A DNA stretch of 64,000 nt from Porogramme epimiltina. Taxonomy: Eukaryota > Basidiomycota > Agaricomycetes > Polyporales > Polyporaceae. Every line of letters begins with the position of its first letter. Positions within the stretch are counted from its first letter, which is position 1. Positions 44,621 to 55,549 of the stretch are shown piece by piece. Where the stretch lies: positions 62,001 to 126,000 of the forward strand of contig FTLJ01000307.1 of NCBI GenBank assembly GCA_900155495.1, given 5' to 3'. Under the pieces are notes generated by a model. That model was not told where the DNA came from, did no database searches, and was given only the letters and a program-made list of their open reading frames with translations. The position numbers were made by a program, and so were the translations under genes.

Positions 44621-46476
44621 ATGGGAGGTTTCGCGGACAGGCTTCGGCCCACTTCATTTCCACGCCGTTATCCTAAATGGATGATAGGCCGCCCATTGCT
44701 CATTGGCTCATCTGCCCTCGCCTCCTTGGGCGACGCCATGTTCGGATACAGCCAAGGTGTCATCGCCGCTCTCCAAGTCCAACCTCCGTTCATCCACCGG
44801 TTCTTCGGCCAGGAAGTCACCCTTGAGCAGATCACCAAAGGACAAACGGGAGTCGATCCCTATGTTCAGTGTAAGTCCACACACTTTGTATCCCTCGGAG
44901 AGACATTGATTTCTTCTGCAGCCATCACCGTCTCGTGCCTCAACATCACCGCGTTCATTTCTTCCCTTTGCGCGGCGTACATCTGTGATATCATGGGTCG
45001 TCGCATGGCCGTCCGCATCGGAGGACTCATCTATCTCGTCGCCGCCGTCTTCCAGATCAACGCACCGGACCTTGCTGCGCTCATCGTCGGCCGTTCCCTC
45101 CAAGGCGTCGCTGTCGGCATCCTCTCCATGACGGTTCCCATCCTCCAGTGCGAAATCGCTCCCGGTCACTCCCGCGGCATGTTCATCTCTATCGAGTACA
45201 TCTTCCTCAATGCCGGCTACGCCCTCTCCGCTTGGGTTGGCTATGGATTCTTCTTCGCTCTTCCCTCTGAGATTTCTTGGCGTGGGCCTTACATCATCCA
45301 GGCTTGTCTCGCCCTACTCCTCGTTCTCTGGTCATTCGTTCTCCCAGAGACGCCGCGCTTCCTCATCAAGAACGGCTTCCACGAGGACGGCCTGCGCGTG
45401 CTTGCGGACCTGCACGCCAACGGCGACATCACCGACCCGGCCATACACGCGACGCACGCAGAGATCGCGGCGACTGTCGAGCTCGAGGCTGCCGCCGGCG
45501 AGACGTCTTGGACACAGCTCTTCAAGCAATACGGCCGGCGGACGTTCGTTGGTGTGACGTGCCAAGTCTTTGCACAGTGCAACGGCATCAACGCGATCCT
45601 CTACTTCCTTCCGGAGAACCTCACTCGCGCTGGCTTCTCGACGCAACGCTCCCTTCTATACGCAGCCGCTGCGGCACTCCTGTACTGCTCTGGGACGGTG
45701 CCGACGATGTTCGGGATCGACAGGGTAGGGCGCCGGCCATTCTTGGTCGTCGGCTCTATTGGACTTGCGGCGGCTTTGTCTATTGTCGGCGGTCTGCAGA
45801 TCTGGGTTGATTCGCTTCCTGTCGGAGATTCGCGTCTCCCTGGAGCAGCGAACGGTATCTTCGCAGGTGAGCCAGTTTCATGTTCATGGTGGAACGACTT
45901 CTGAAGCGTTCATCGACTAGCTGTCTGTGTCTACCTCTGGTTCTATGGCGCGACGTAAGTGGTTTTCGCATACAGGCTACCAAATGCCTACTGAGACCAA
46001 CCGTTTTCAGCTGGGGCCCTGGACCATGGCTTCTCGGTGCGGAGATCTTCCCCATGCGCGCGCGGGCCAAGGGCATGGCTCTCTCCAACATGTCAAACTG
46101 GGTCTGCAACTTCATCATCGCGTTCATCACCCCGCCCCTCTTCTCCGCCATCCACGGCGGGTACTACTTCATCCTCGTCGCATCTTGCATCATCTCGGGC
46201 ATCGTCGTCTTCTTCGTCTACCCCGAGACGGCACACAAGACGCTCGAGGAGCTCAACGCCGTGTTCAAGGACAAGGTTCCCGCGGGCGAGACGGACTTCG
46301 ACATTGTGGCGAGGGCGCAGTCTGCGCGCTCTGTGGCCACTGGGAACGGGTGGCTGGAGGTGCCGCCGCCAAGGAGGGACAATGCGTTCTCAGACTCGTC
46401 TTCGACCCTGCAGGCGGTCGCGGGCCCGAAGGAGGAGGGTCAGTCAGACGCTGCGTCGAAGCTCTCCGCCAATTAG
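44621..46476 (+). CDS. MFS sugar (hexose-type) transporter
   Basis: A plasma-membrane sugar porter of the major facilitator superfamily, probably a proton symporter. Exon one starts MGGFADRLRPTSFPRRYPKW, with helix 1 containing LASLGDAMFGYSQGVIAAL. An intron GTAAGT at about 44870-44920 follows. Later landmarks are ICDIMGRRMAVRIGG (the loop 2-3 GRR motif), IVGRSLQGVAVGILSMTVPI (helix 4 R-G-x-G), helix 5-6 with EYIFLNAGYALSAWVGYGFF, LPETPRFLIKNG (PETPR loop), QVFAQCNGINAILYFLPENL (helix 7 QxxGxN), FGIDRVGRRPFLVVGS (loop 8-9), and, after one or two introns at about 45870-46010, WLLGAEIFPMRARAKGMALS (helix 10-11 PxExxP-R) and VYPETAHKTLEELNAVF. All sugar-porter signatures are present. The substrate cannot be read from sequence. 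Confidence 0.9.
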
Positions 46477-46808
46477 GTACCTGGGTTTGTGATTCCGCCC
46501 TCATCCTTCCGGCGACAGTTAGCATTTTGGGATATTGGGGACATTTTGGCACATTTTCTACACTATATTTTTAAAATACATTGTTACATCTTCCACATAT
46601 TGGTTCTACGCCCGAGAAGTCAAACGAAGGAGCGAGAGATGTGTGGGCGTCGTGTAGGTCGTGACTGACAGACCCTGTGACGTAACACACCGAAACGGCG
46701 CTCTCTCAGACGAGCACGCCCTGACTCTCGCTGCTGAAGACCGAGGTCTCATCCACACCACCACCACCCTACTACTCTACCCGCTCGCCCTTGCGCCTTC
46801 TGACCGCC
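46477..46808. other. Intergenic stretch
   Basis: No gene seen. It begins with an AT-rich 3' flank (TTTTTAAAATA near 46568) suited to transcript end formation for the transporter, and ends with a C/A-rich leader (CACACCACCACCACCC) before the next ATG. Confidence 0.4.
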
Positions 46809-48056
46809 ATGTCGGAATACTGGGTGTCGCACAAGCGGTACTTTTGCAAGTACTGCAACATCTACATCGCGGACGACGCGCCGTCGCGGCGGCAGCACGA
46901 GGGCGGGCTGAAGCACAAGGGGAACGTAGAACGGTTCGTGCGCGGGCTGTACAAGGCGGGGGAGAAGCGCAAGCAGGACCTGGAGGAGGAGCGGCGCGAG
47001 ATGGCGCGCATCGAGAAGGTGCGTCGGCGTGACGGGCTCGAGGCGGCGTGCGATGAGAGGTGGGGGCTAGGGTGGGAGCGGGCCCTTCGTTCGCTCTCAT
47101 CCGTCTCTCTCGGACCTGGCTGGCACCCTCCCGCTCGCTCGTGTGTGTCGCGCAACAAACTTGTGCTAACATCTTCCTGGGTGTAGGCCGCGAACGCTGC
47201 GTACGAGCAAGACGTCGGTGCAGGCCGCGCGAAGGGGAGCGGTGCGCCCGTCGCGTCCTCCTCTTCCTCTTCCTCCACTTCGGCCGCCGCGGCGCAGAAG
47301 CCCCCACCACCCCCCAAACCGTCGAACCCGTACGCGAACTACTCGACGGCGGAGTCGCTCGGGTTCACGGACCCGGATGCGGAGCGCGAGCGTGCCGAGG
47401 CGGAGCGGCGGCGCACGGAGGGCGCGGTGGGCGCGTGGGAGGTTGTCGACGTCCCCGACGCCCCTGCCGCCTCTTCCTCCTCCGCTGATGGGCCCGGGTC
47501 AGAGGAGGGGACGGGCCAAGCGGGAGGGGAGGTGCACGCGGGGGAGAAGCGGGCGGCAGAGGCGATGGCGGCGCCCGCGATCGCGGAGGACGAGGAGAGC
47601 GGGCGCGCGTGGAAGCTGAGGCGGAAGACGGCGAACGTGGGCCTTGGGGAGCTGTACGACCCCGGGGCGCTGCCGATCAAGCTGAAGGCGAAGAAGGCGG
47701 AGCCGGAGGAGGGTGCAGGGGCCGGGATGGTGAGGTTGGGGGAGCCGGCGCCGCTGGGCGGGAGCGCGCGCCCGGCGTGGTCGGCGAGGGGGTGGAATAA
47801 GCCGGGGGAGTACTCGACGGACGGCAAGGCGGGGGTGGGGGTGGGGGACACTGGCGAGGTGAAGGCGAAGGAGGGGGAGCAGCCTAAGAGCGAGCCAGCT
47901 CTCGAGGTGCCCCCGGAGCCGGAGACGGTGAAGGAGGAAGAGGTCAAGCCGGAGCCTGTCGAGCATGCAGCCCCGCCCCCGCCTGCAGGGGGTAGTATGT
48001 TCAAGAAACGCAAAGCACCCGTTGGTGGAGGGAGTAGAGGCGGGAGGCGGATATAG
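46809..48056 (+). CDS. WBP4-like protein with U1-type zinc finger
   Basis: Two exons. The first starts MSEYWVSHKRYFCKYCNIYI, then ADDAPSRRQHEGGLKHKGNV: a matrin/U1-C-type C2H2 finger (Cys-x2-Cys, His, His) at residues 13-37, directly after a YW-x2-x3-F start, as in human WBP4/FBP21, a pre-mRNA splicing factor of the spliceosomal B complex. A basic helix with KRKQDLEEERREMARIEK follows, then an intron (about 47020-47187). The second exon gives SNPYANYSTAESLGFTDPDA, an acidic region, ESGRAWKLRRKTANVGLGEL, YDPGALPIKLKAKK and a basic end FKKRKAPVGGGSRGGRRI. No WW domain is seen, unlike the human protein. Function in splicing is inferred from the family. Confidence 0.78.
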
Positions 48057-48492
48057 GGCACTCGCTCATGAGGACCTCGAGGTGTGCCAGTACTTTGAGC
48101 GTGGTACGCTCTTAGATATATTTGTATGGTGTCTACTCAGATTGTCCACGACGCTGAGTTGTGTACATCGGGCCTTTGTAGCTGCAGGACTGCTCTTATG
48201 CCTGAATTTGCCCACTACTCAGAGTCCCCAGCAGCAAACCCCAATTTGTATAGGTGCGGTGCTGCTGAATGAGCACGCGGTGTTCGATGGTGTCGGGCAC
48301 ATAGCCCTTTTGTGTTTTAGGTATTAGGGAGTCTTGATATGTACGCGAGTGGTGGATACCAAACAATACAGCGAAACGACAATGCAAGGAGACATTAGTA
48401 GAACATAGACAGCGTGAAATGAGGGGTACATCTAAAGTCCAGAGTGCTAACGGCCGGGAGAGATCACTACTGTGATTGCATGTTCTCCGGTA
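48057..48492. other. Intergenic stretch between convergent genes
   Basis: No gene recognised. The WBP4-like gene (+) and Tim17 (-) end here, so both terminators are expected. Confidence 0.4.
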
Positions 48493-49207
48493 CTACATAG
48501 GGTATAAGCACTTCATATTACGTGAGAACGAAGGATACGACGTACGTGGTGGTAGCTGAGGCCGTGTGCCCTCATTGAACACCCTGGACACAAGAACACC
48601 GACACCCTCAAAGACACTAAGCAGGATACCGCACGCAACGGCCGAGGTCAGGGCACCTCGTGGTCCACCTACGGGGCGGGGTCAGTATTCCGTGGGGAGA
48701 AATGTGAAGAGGAAGGGTTCCTTGATGGGTCGAGGGGGAAGATGAGGGATAAAACACTCACTCCGTGCAGCAAGACATCCACCAGTCATAAAGCCAGAAA
48801 TGATCGCATTCCACATGTCCTCCTTTTGCCGCCAGCCCTTGACAGCACAGTCGAACGTCGAGAACATGCCACCCCAGACACCGAAGTTGCCACCCGTTAC
48901 GGGTGCACGAGCCTTGATGACGGAGAGTGCGCCGACCATGCGATCGCCCTACGTGGCGGGGGAGTTAGACGATAGGGATAGGGACTATGCTGCGGTACGT
49001 ACTCTTGGAGAGTTCCGCGCACCCTTGATACCGTGCCAGATAGTACCGCCGACAGCACCCATAGCAAAGGCGCTACCAAAGTCGGAGAGGATAACCCATG
49101 GGCTGCACCAAAGGGAGGACACGGATACACAGTCAGTGTTGCCGAGGAGGAGTGGGATCGAAGCAGGGCTCTCACCAGGGATCGCGGGTGTGATCAGCGT
49201 GGGCCAT
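48493..49207 (-). CDS. TIM17: Mitochondrial import translocase subunit Tim17
   Basis: A subunit of the TIM23 complex of the inner mitochondrial membrane, which imports presequence proteins. Four exons on the minus strand: [11 protein letters not shown], then [20 protein letters not shown], then [13 protein letters not shown], then [20 protein letters not shown], then [20 protein letters not shown], then [20 protein letters not shown], then the fourth segment [20 protein letters not shown], then [20 protein letters not shown]. The PRAT signature G-x2-F/N-F-G-x-W-G..FDCA..R-x-K-ED-WN is complete, as are the acidic and Cys residues of the intermembrane-space end. The final residues [17 protein letters not shown] before the stop are not typical, and a GTACGT at the junction could instead be a donor to a further short exon. 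Confidence 0.9.
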
Positions 49208-49480
49208 GTCTGTTCGTCGCCGGCGTCGTGGACAATGAGCTGGTCAATGGAGAATGGGCAGGGACGGTCGTCAGCAGCCTCGTGCGCCGTGTCACCGACC
49301 CCCGCTCCGGCGCTCGGCTCGAAACTTTTGCTTTAGGGCCGGCGCATGACGTCCCACACAAACGCGTCGCACGTGATGCCGATGACGCGCCGCGGTTGTG
49401 GCTGCTGTTGAACGCTTTTTGATCGCGACCGACTCTCTCACTCCGACCGCCATCATCTCGGCACTTGTCTTCCGTCCACG

Positions 49481-52291
49481 ATGCACACCCCCGCCTCCGT
49501 GCGCCGCCGCAGATCCCAAGTCTTCGTAGAGATCCCTCCGTCGCCCTTCCACTCCTCCACCTCCCGCTCCGAAAGCACTAGCGTGGCGGGTCACACACCT
49601 TTCAAGGCGGTGCCCGTGAACGTAGACTCCCGACCGAACGCGTCTTCAAGCTCGGCCAAGATGAAGCGGAAGGCCCCGGATGATGCGCAGAAGGTGCCAA
49701 AGGACGCGAGCGACGTCCAGCTACCCCGCCCTAAGAAGCCCAAGACCGAGAACGCCCTCAACGGTAGTGTGGTCAAGAAGAATGACAAGACGCCTAAGGA
49801 AGTCACTAAAGGGTCCCAGGATGCGGCGGGAGAAGGTGACGCCTCTAGCTCTAAAACGCCACCAAGAAACTGCCATCAATGCGCTCGGACAATGGAACCT
49901 GACAGTCAGTCTCTCTTCTGTGGTCGTGTGCGTCATCTAACCGCTAGTTGGGCTCTGTAGATCTGGTGCAGTGCACCTTCAGGCGCCCCAAAGGTCAACG
50001 GTGTGTTCACAAGTACTGCAGACCTTGCATGCGTAACAGATATGGCCGGGATATCGACGAGATCAAGAAGACTTCTCCCAATAGCTGTCCTAAGGCCGAG
50101 AGGGCAAAATACGCTGAGGGCGTGGACTACCTTTTCCAGTAAGTGGGTCTCGCATGACTCATCACTGCCTCTGTCGCTGATAGCATCTAAAGATGCCCAT
50201 ATTGCTCGGACGTCTGCAATTGCAGGTTCTGTATGAGGAGGAAGGGGCTGCCTGCTACAGGGTAAGCATCAGTGCACTCGCGGGCGATGAAGATCTGACC
50301 TTTTGTGCATTTAGTAACCTCAACCTCATCGCTCGCAAGGCCGCGAAAGAAGCAGCAGAAAAGGACGCTCCCCCGGAAGATGTGAGTTTAAATTTGCCAC
50401 GTTGTGAGCAACTTTGACGGCTAACGTCTTGTTACAGGACCCAGTTGTTAACAAGAAGTCATCGAAAGCTGTTAAGGCACCAAATGGAAGGGTTAAGGTT
50501 TCCGTCAAAGGCTCATCTTCCAAGGGGAAGCCGCACATACTTGTTCCCGCTCCACCATACAAGAATGGCAGTGCCAAGGCTGGCCCTTCCAAGAAGCCAC
50601 GGGTATCCAAGCCAGAACCAGCCCCTGTCGTCAAGCCCCTTCCTGAACCCCTATGGACTGCTCTCTCCACGACTTTGACGTTCGACGGCGCCCTGGAAAG
50701 GATCAACATCCGGGAATTCCTCCTTCGTTTTGCCCACCTCTGCGACGTCGCTAAGACTCACCTTGAGGAGCTTGAGGAGCTTGCGACGACGAACCCATAT
50801 CTCACCGTATCCGACGATGCAAGCGACGACTCAAATGCCGATCAGACCGACCTCGTGGGCTGGGTCAGCGAGAATGCCTTGAAGGCGATCCTCGTCGGCC
50901 TCCTCACCGTTCTTTCCAAAGATGAAGCCTTCCAAGAAGACGACGCACCCTCCCCCGCTTTTGTTCAAGCCATCCAGCAGGTCCGCGCAAGCGGCGTCAA
51001 CCTGAACAAGATGTGGGCTGCCCTCGATACCCTCCGTACGGATTCGGCAGTCGCCATTCCCGATCCCCTTCCCCCGCCTGCCGGCGCTCGGCTGCGCAGC
51101 ACTAGGCTCTCCTCTTCCTTCGAGGGCGCTACTACTGTTGCCTGTACAGCACAACTCGTCCCCGTCGTTGCGGCGCTGTGCCAGGCCGTCCTGTTTACGG
51201 AAGTAATCCGGGATGACTTTGAGCGCGCCGCCGTACAGGAGAAGGAACTAGCGCAAGCCGCGCGCGAGCTGAAGGCGCGGGAGAACACACGCTGGAAGAA
51301 CCTCAAAGCGGCCGAGCTCGACGCGTCACTCAAGAGCAAGTCGAAGGGAAAGGGCAAGGAGAAGGCGGTTGCTGCGGATAAACCCGGAGGCAAGCGCGGC
51401 TACAAGCTCACTAAGGAGCATCAGGCGAACGTCGACGCGGCCCGGCCCGTGCACGAGGCGAAGCTCGCAGCACTCGAGCACGCGCACGCGCTTGCTGGGG
51501 CGGAGTGCGTCCCGCGCTTTGCCCCGCTCGGGCGCGATGCCGACGGTCGCGTGTACTTCGCGGTCACCCCTGGTGTCGTGGAGCGCGAGGCCGCGCTGGA
51601 CCTACTCGAGGGCGGGCAGGGCACGGTTAGGTTCGGGCGAAGGCGCGGGGTCGTGGATGAGGACGAGAGGAAGACTATGCGGCACTGGTCGTGGTTCCTC
51701 GCTATCTGGGGGCGCAAGCCGGAGGGTGCGGCAGTTGCGAAGGTTGAAGATGACGACGAAACTGAGGACGAGGATGATGAGGAAGACGAGGAGCGTTGGT
51801 GGGGTTTCTGGGATCCTACGGAGGTTGCGAAGCTTGCGGAATGGCACGCTGTCAAGCACGGTTTCGACCTCAATGCTAAGCGCGTCCTCAAGGCCGATGC
51901 TGAGGCCGTCGTCGTCGATGGCGGTGACGCCAATCTAGTCCCCGCCCCCGTCAAGAAAGGCCGCGGCCGCCCGTCGAACGTCAGTTCTGCCAGTAGCTCG
52001 CGCGCGCGCACCGTCGACAGCTCGGACGAGGAGGACGATGACCACGGAGACGGAGACACGGACGAAGAGGGCGACATGCAGATGCGCGTGAACGAGCGCG
52101 GCGAGCCGATGCCCACGCGCCGCGACCTGCGGAAGCTTGCTCGTGGCCTTAAAGACTATGGGGAGCTACTTGAGTGGCGGATCAAGCGCGCTACCAAGGA
52201 GGTTCAGGGAGGGGAGAAATCTGCACCCTCAGACAAGGGGAAGGGGGTCGACAAGGCGCAGGCTATCGCCCCAGCGACCTTTTATGGTTGA
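49481..52291 (+). CDS. CDCA7-type zinc-finger (zf-4CXXC_R1) chromatin protein
   Basis: About 860 aa from five or six exons. The N-terminus (MHTPASVRRRRSQVFVEIPP) is basic and disordered. The cysteine-rich domain spans three exons: CHQCARTMEPD, then NLVQCTFRRPKGQRCVHKYC, then RPCMRNRYGRDIDEI, then CPYCSDVCNCRFCMRRKG. That is the zf-4CXXC_R1 domain (CDCA7/JPO1; monoamine-oxidase A repressor R1), including the NRYG motif. In animals and plants CDCA7 binds hemimethylated DNA and recruits the HELLS/DDM1 remodeller. After a Lys/Pro linker, the large last exon has ERINIREFLLRFAHLCD, a DDT-like helical motif, coiled-coil KAREN-type helices, VPRFAPLGRDADGRVYFAVT (WHIM/DDT-tail-like, where a reader of remodellers normally sits), WSWFLAIWGRKPEG, acidic runs and KKGRGRPSNV (AT-hook-like). 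The fusion suits a chromatin-remodelling partner. Tim17 is divergent, 273 bp away. Confidence 0.85.
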
Positions 52292-52538
52292 TGCCCATGT
52301 CACTTGCGTTTATTCCACTGTTCTTTCTTAGACCTTTTTTCATCTTGACCCTTATCTTTCTTCTTCCTTGACCATTGTTGGCGTTTCAGTGATTACAAGT
52401 AATGTATCGCTAATCGCATATACCTGTTACATTATGACGCCTTCCCCACGTCCGCCTCCTGCCTGCGACTAGAGTACAGCGCATGCGAACCTTAGTGTTA
52501 CATTATATTACATATGGTATATACAGTTGGTGCTCCAG

Positions 52539-53159
52539 TCAGCCACTTGAAACCGTACATTGTCGGGCAATAAGAGAGGCGAGCTCGTCCACATTAATTG
52601 GACGCTCGACACACTTGTCGAGACGCTGTGCGAGAATAGTGGCCAGCACATGTTTGCACTGTATGGAGCATGGTAAACACAACATCTAGAGTCCATATGC
52701 AGACTCGGTACGTACCATAATCTGCGTCTCGGATAGTAGGACGGTGTACGCATATGCGGGGCAAGTGCAGTAAGCCAGATTGCGCCCTCCAGCAGAAGGA
52801 AGGCTGGGAAAGACCGTGTAGGTAGCAGTGGACCCGAGAACTTCGTACTCGGGCCGACCCCATGGCGTGTTGTATACAATCACTAGAAGGGAGACATTTC
52901 AGTACTCATGTGAGGACGGAAGTGTGCGTGGTAATTACCACTGTCTCGATCTATCAAATCTAGGGCCCCAAGAAGGAGGGTCTCAGAAAAGAAGAACCGA
53001 AGCTTCTGTAGGGAGTCTTCAACTTTGATGGAGTCGTGTGCGTCAGTTCATATGCGGATGCTATCGGAATTCGCTGGAAATCTACTACTTACATGTTGCT
53101 TCACTGAAGTTGTCGAGGACTTGCTGTAAAATCTCATGGAGTTCTGAGGAGGCCATCAT
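52539..53159 (-). CDS. SWS1: SWIM-domain protein Sws1/ZSWIM7
   Basis: A short gene hidden by introns. Minus-strand exons give MMASSELHEILQQVLDNFSE, then a second with IKVEDSLQKLRFFFSETLLL, then GALDLIDRDS, then a third with PWGRPEYEVLGSTATYTVFP, then NLAYCTCPAYAYTVLLSETQ, and a last with CKHVLATILAQRLDKCVERP, ending LASLIARQCTVSSG. The SWIM zinc motif Cys-x-Cys...Cys-x-His is complete (CTC and CKH). The order LDLIDR, EYEVLGS, YCTCPAYAY, CKHVLA follows ZSWIM7/Sws1 closely. Sws1 is the core of the Shu complex, which helps Rad51 paralogues in homologous recombination. Length about 145 aa is right for the family. It is divergent from Trm11 (259 bp) and convergent with the CDCA7-type gene. Confidence 0.85.
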
Positions 53160-53417
53160 GGGGTAGTCGATTGGTAGACTAAAGCTTCATTTCTCGTATT
53201 GATGTTTAAAATAATCCCAGGAGATGGGGGAAAGGAGATTCTGGAGGGCGGATTAGAGGATGGTGGTCGATCAAGTTCAACCTGGGTCGAATGGCCAAAT
53301 AAGGAGCGCTCAACACAGGCGCGCGACATATGGCATAGCCACTGAGGAGACGCTGCAGTTTGAGGCCCCCGCTTAAACTTGGACCACGACCTTCAAAACA
53401 AAGTCAAAGCGGGTAGC

Positions 53418-55358
53418 ATGTTGACAGAATATCTTTTCGTCTTTGCACAGGTACACGAAGAGTTCCGAATCCCGGAACTTCGTTCTATTGCCGAATTGCA
53501 CGGGTTCGAAATCAAATTTTCGGAAGATGCAGATACATCGCGACCTTTCATGATCCTGGAGCTTGAAGACGAAGAGCACGCACTTCTGCTTTCTCGAAGA
53601 TGTATCTTGATAAGGTAGTTTCTAGGGAAAGAGGGCACAGGGGGAAATATTAACTACGAAAACTAGATACGTCTGCGAGTTCTATGCTCGCGGCAAAAGC
53701 TACGATCAAATCCATGAGCGGAACCATCTGCGAAGACACCAGTGGGAGAAATACCACCACAATACCTCTTTCAAGTTTCTAGTCACAGCATTTAATCACA
53801 CGATTCCCCAGTGGCGTCAGACAAATGTTGTCGAGAGCTTCTCCTACATGGATTTTCAAGGGCCGATCAACATGAAGAACCCAGACATCACTTTGACAGT
53901 CTTCGAAGAATGTGAGTGGTAACTTTCCTTATCTCTGCGAGGATCTATGACACCTCATTATATTCACGCAGACCCTGATAAACATGGTACAACTCGCCCT
54001 AAAACCGAAGGGGACGGTAATTTCGACGAGGTTTGGTTCGGAAGGTTGGTACGTCATGCAAGAGCTTGGAGGTAAATCCGGCTTGAACCTCATACACCAT
54101 ATTATAGATCGAAGTAGGCACCGCTCGTCCACTTGCTAAAACCTATGACGTCAAGAAACGCGCCTACTATGGCAACACGAGTATGGAAGCCGAGATGTCG
54201 CTACTCATGGCAAACCAAACCCTTGTAAAAATATTTTTATTTCTACTTGAGTGCTATCTGTTCTGAGTTTACGTCAAGGCGTCACCAGGAAAGCTCATTT
54301 ACGATCCCTTCATCGGAACCGGGAGCACGGCTTACGCGAGTCTGGTCACAATGGACGCTACTATATACTCTGACCCCGTCTCACTCTTCAGACCACCGCC
54401 CACTTTGGCGCCTTTGTCTTTGGCTCGGATATTGATGGCCGGCAGATGAGAGGAAAAGGTCTGTCTATCTTACGACCATACTCCCTTCGCGCTTCTAAAA
54501 ATATGCCCTACAAGTCAAACCGCCAGGAATCATCCGGGCGGCTCAACAGTACGGCTTCGCCAACCGCATTTTGGACCTATGCGCATTCGATGTAACGCAG
54601 AATCCGTGGAGATGCGGAGAGTTGTTCGATGCTATCGTGACTGATCCACCATGTGAGTAGCAGGTACTGTTATCAACTACCAAGATTTACACCCGCTGAT
54701 ATCCCGGTTTACAGACGGCGTGCGAGCCGGTGCAAAACGAATCGGGAGAAAGGAAAATCGCCCACCGCGTGAAGGTCCCCCGCCTGTACACATCGAACGC
54801 CCGTCCGTACATCGCAGCTCCGTTCCCCTCCCTGCACTTACGCGTGTCTTAATCCCCATTTCGCAGAGGTGATCAGCCGTACATCCCGCCGATGAGGCCG
54901 TACGATCTCTCCGACCTCGCGCGCGACCTCGTCCTTCTGGCAAGATATATGCTCCGCCCGCGTGGGCGGCTCGTCTTTTTCCTACCCACCGTCACGGATG
55001 AGTACGAGGAGCTCGACGTACAGACCATGCTCTGCGATGGCATGGAGCTCGTCGCGAACTCGCTCCAGAACTTCGGCTCGTGGGGTCGCCGGGTAAGTCG
55101 CGTTCCCATGCCCATTGGAGTGGCGATTATGAGTGGCGATAAGCAGCTGATTTACTGCTATGGATGTAGTTGATCACGATTCGGAAAACAACGGACCAGA
55201 AATTCCCGCCTCCGACGTTTGATCCTGCACATGCGGTGACGGAAAACCCTGATGTAGACACGCACGTCCCGGCGCACAAGGACTTCCGCTCAAAGTACTT
55301 CCAGGGGTTCAAGAAAGGCGACGTTGACGAGGGAGAAGCTACCATAGAGGAGGAATAG
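53418..55358 (+). CDS. TRM11: tRNA (guanine-10-N2) methyltransferase Trm11
   Basis: Catalytic subunit of the Trm11-Trm112 enzyme that methylates guanosine 10 of tRNAs in the cytoplasm. Nine or so exons: MLTEYLFVFAQVHEEFRIPE, then LRSIAELHGFEIKF (N-terminal THUMP-related region), YVCEFYARGKSYDQIHERNH, FKFLVTAFNHTIPQWRQTNV, VGTARPLAKTYDVKKRAYYG, NTSMEAEMSLLMANQTL, then the methyltransferase core: LIYDPFIGTGSTAYASL (SAM-binding motif I), HFGAFVFGSDIDGRQMRGK, RILDLCAFDVTQNPWR and FDAIVTDPPYGVRAGAKRIG (catalytic DPPY), then MRPYDLSDLARDLVLLARYM, LRPRGRLVFFLPT and RSKYFQGFKKG. An intron splits DPP from YGVR. All family landmarks are present. The start at 53418 gives the family N-terminus; an upstream in-frame ATG at 53379 adds 13 residues. 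Confidence 0.92.
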
Positions 55359-55549
55359 AGCGTTGCGGAAGAGTATAGCAAGAAGGGGTATAACAACATG
55401 TATGTATCAATAAGCGACGATTTGAGAGCACGAGGAGCATTATAACGACGATAGCGAAACAGGGGGATCGTCATCATGGACAATGAAGTAGCGTAGCAAA
55501 GCGCGGGGATGGGCTTATGGGAACGGTCAGTGTATACAAATGTCTGCGA

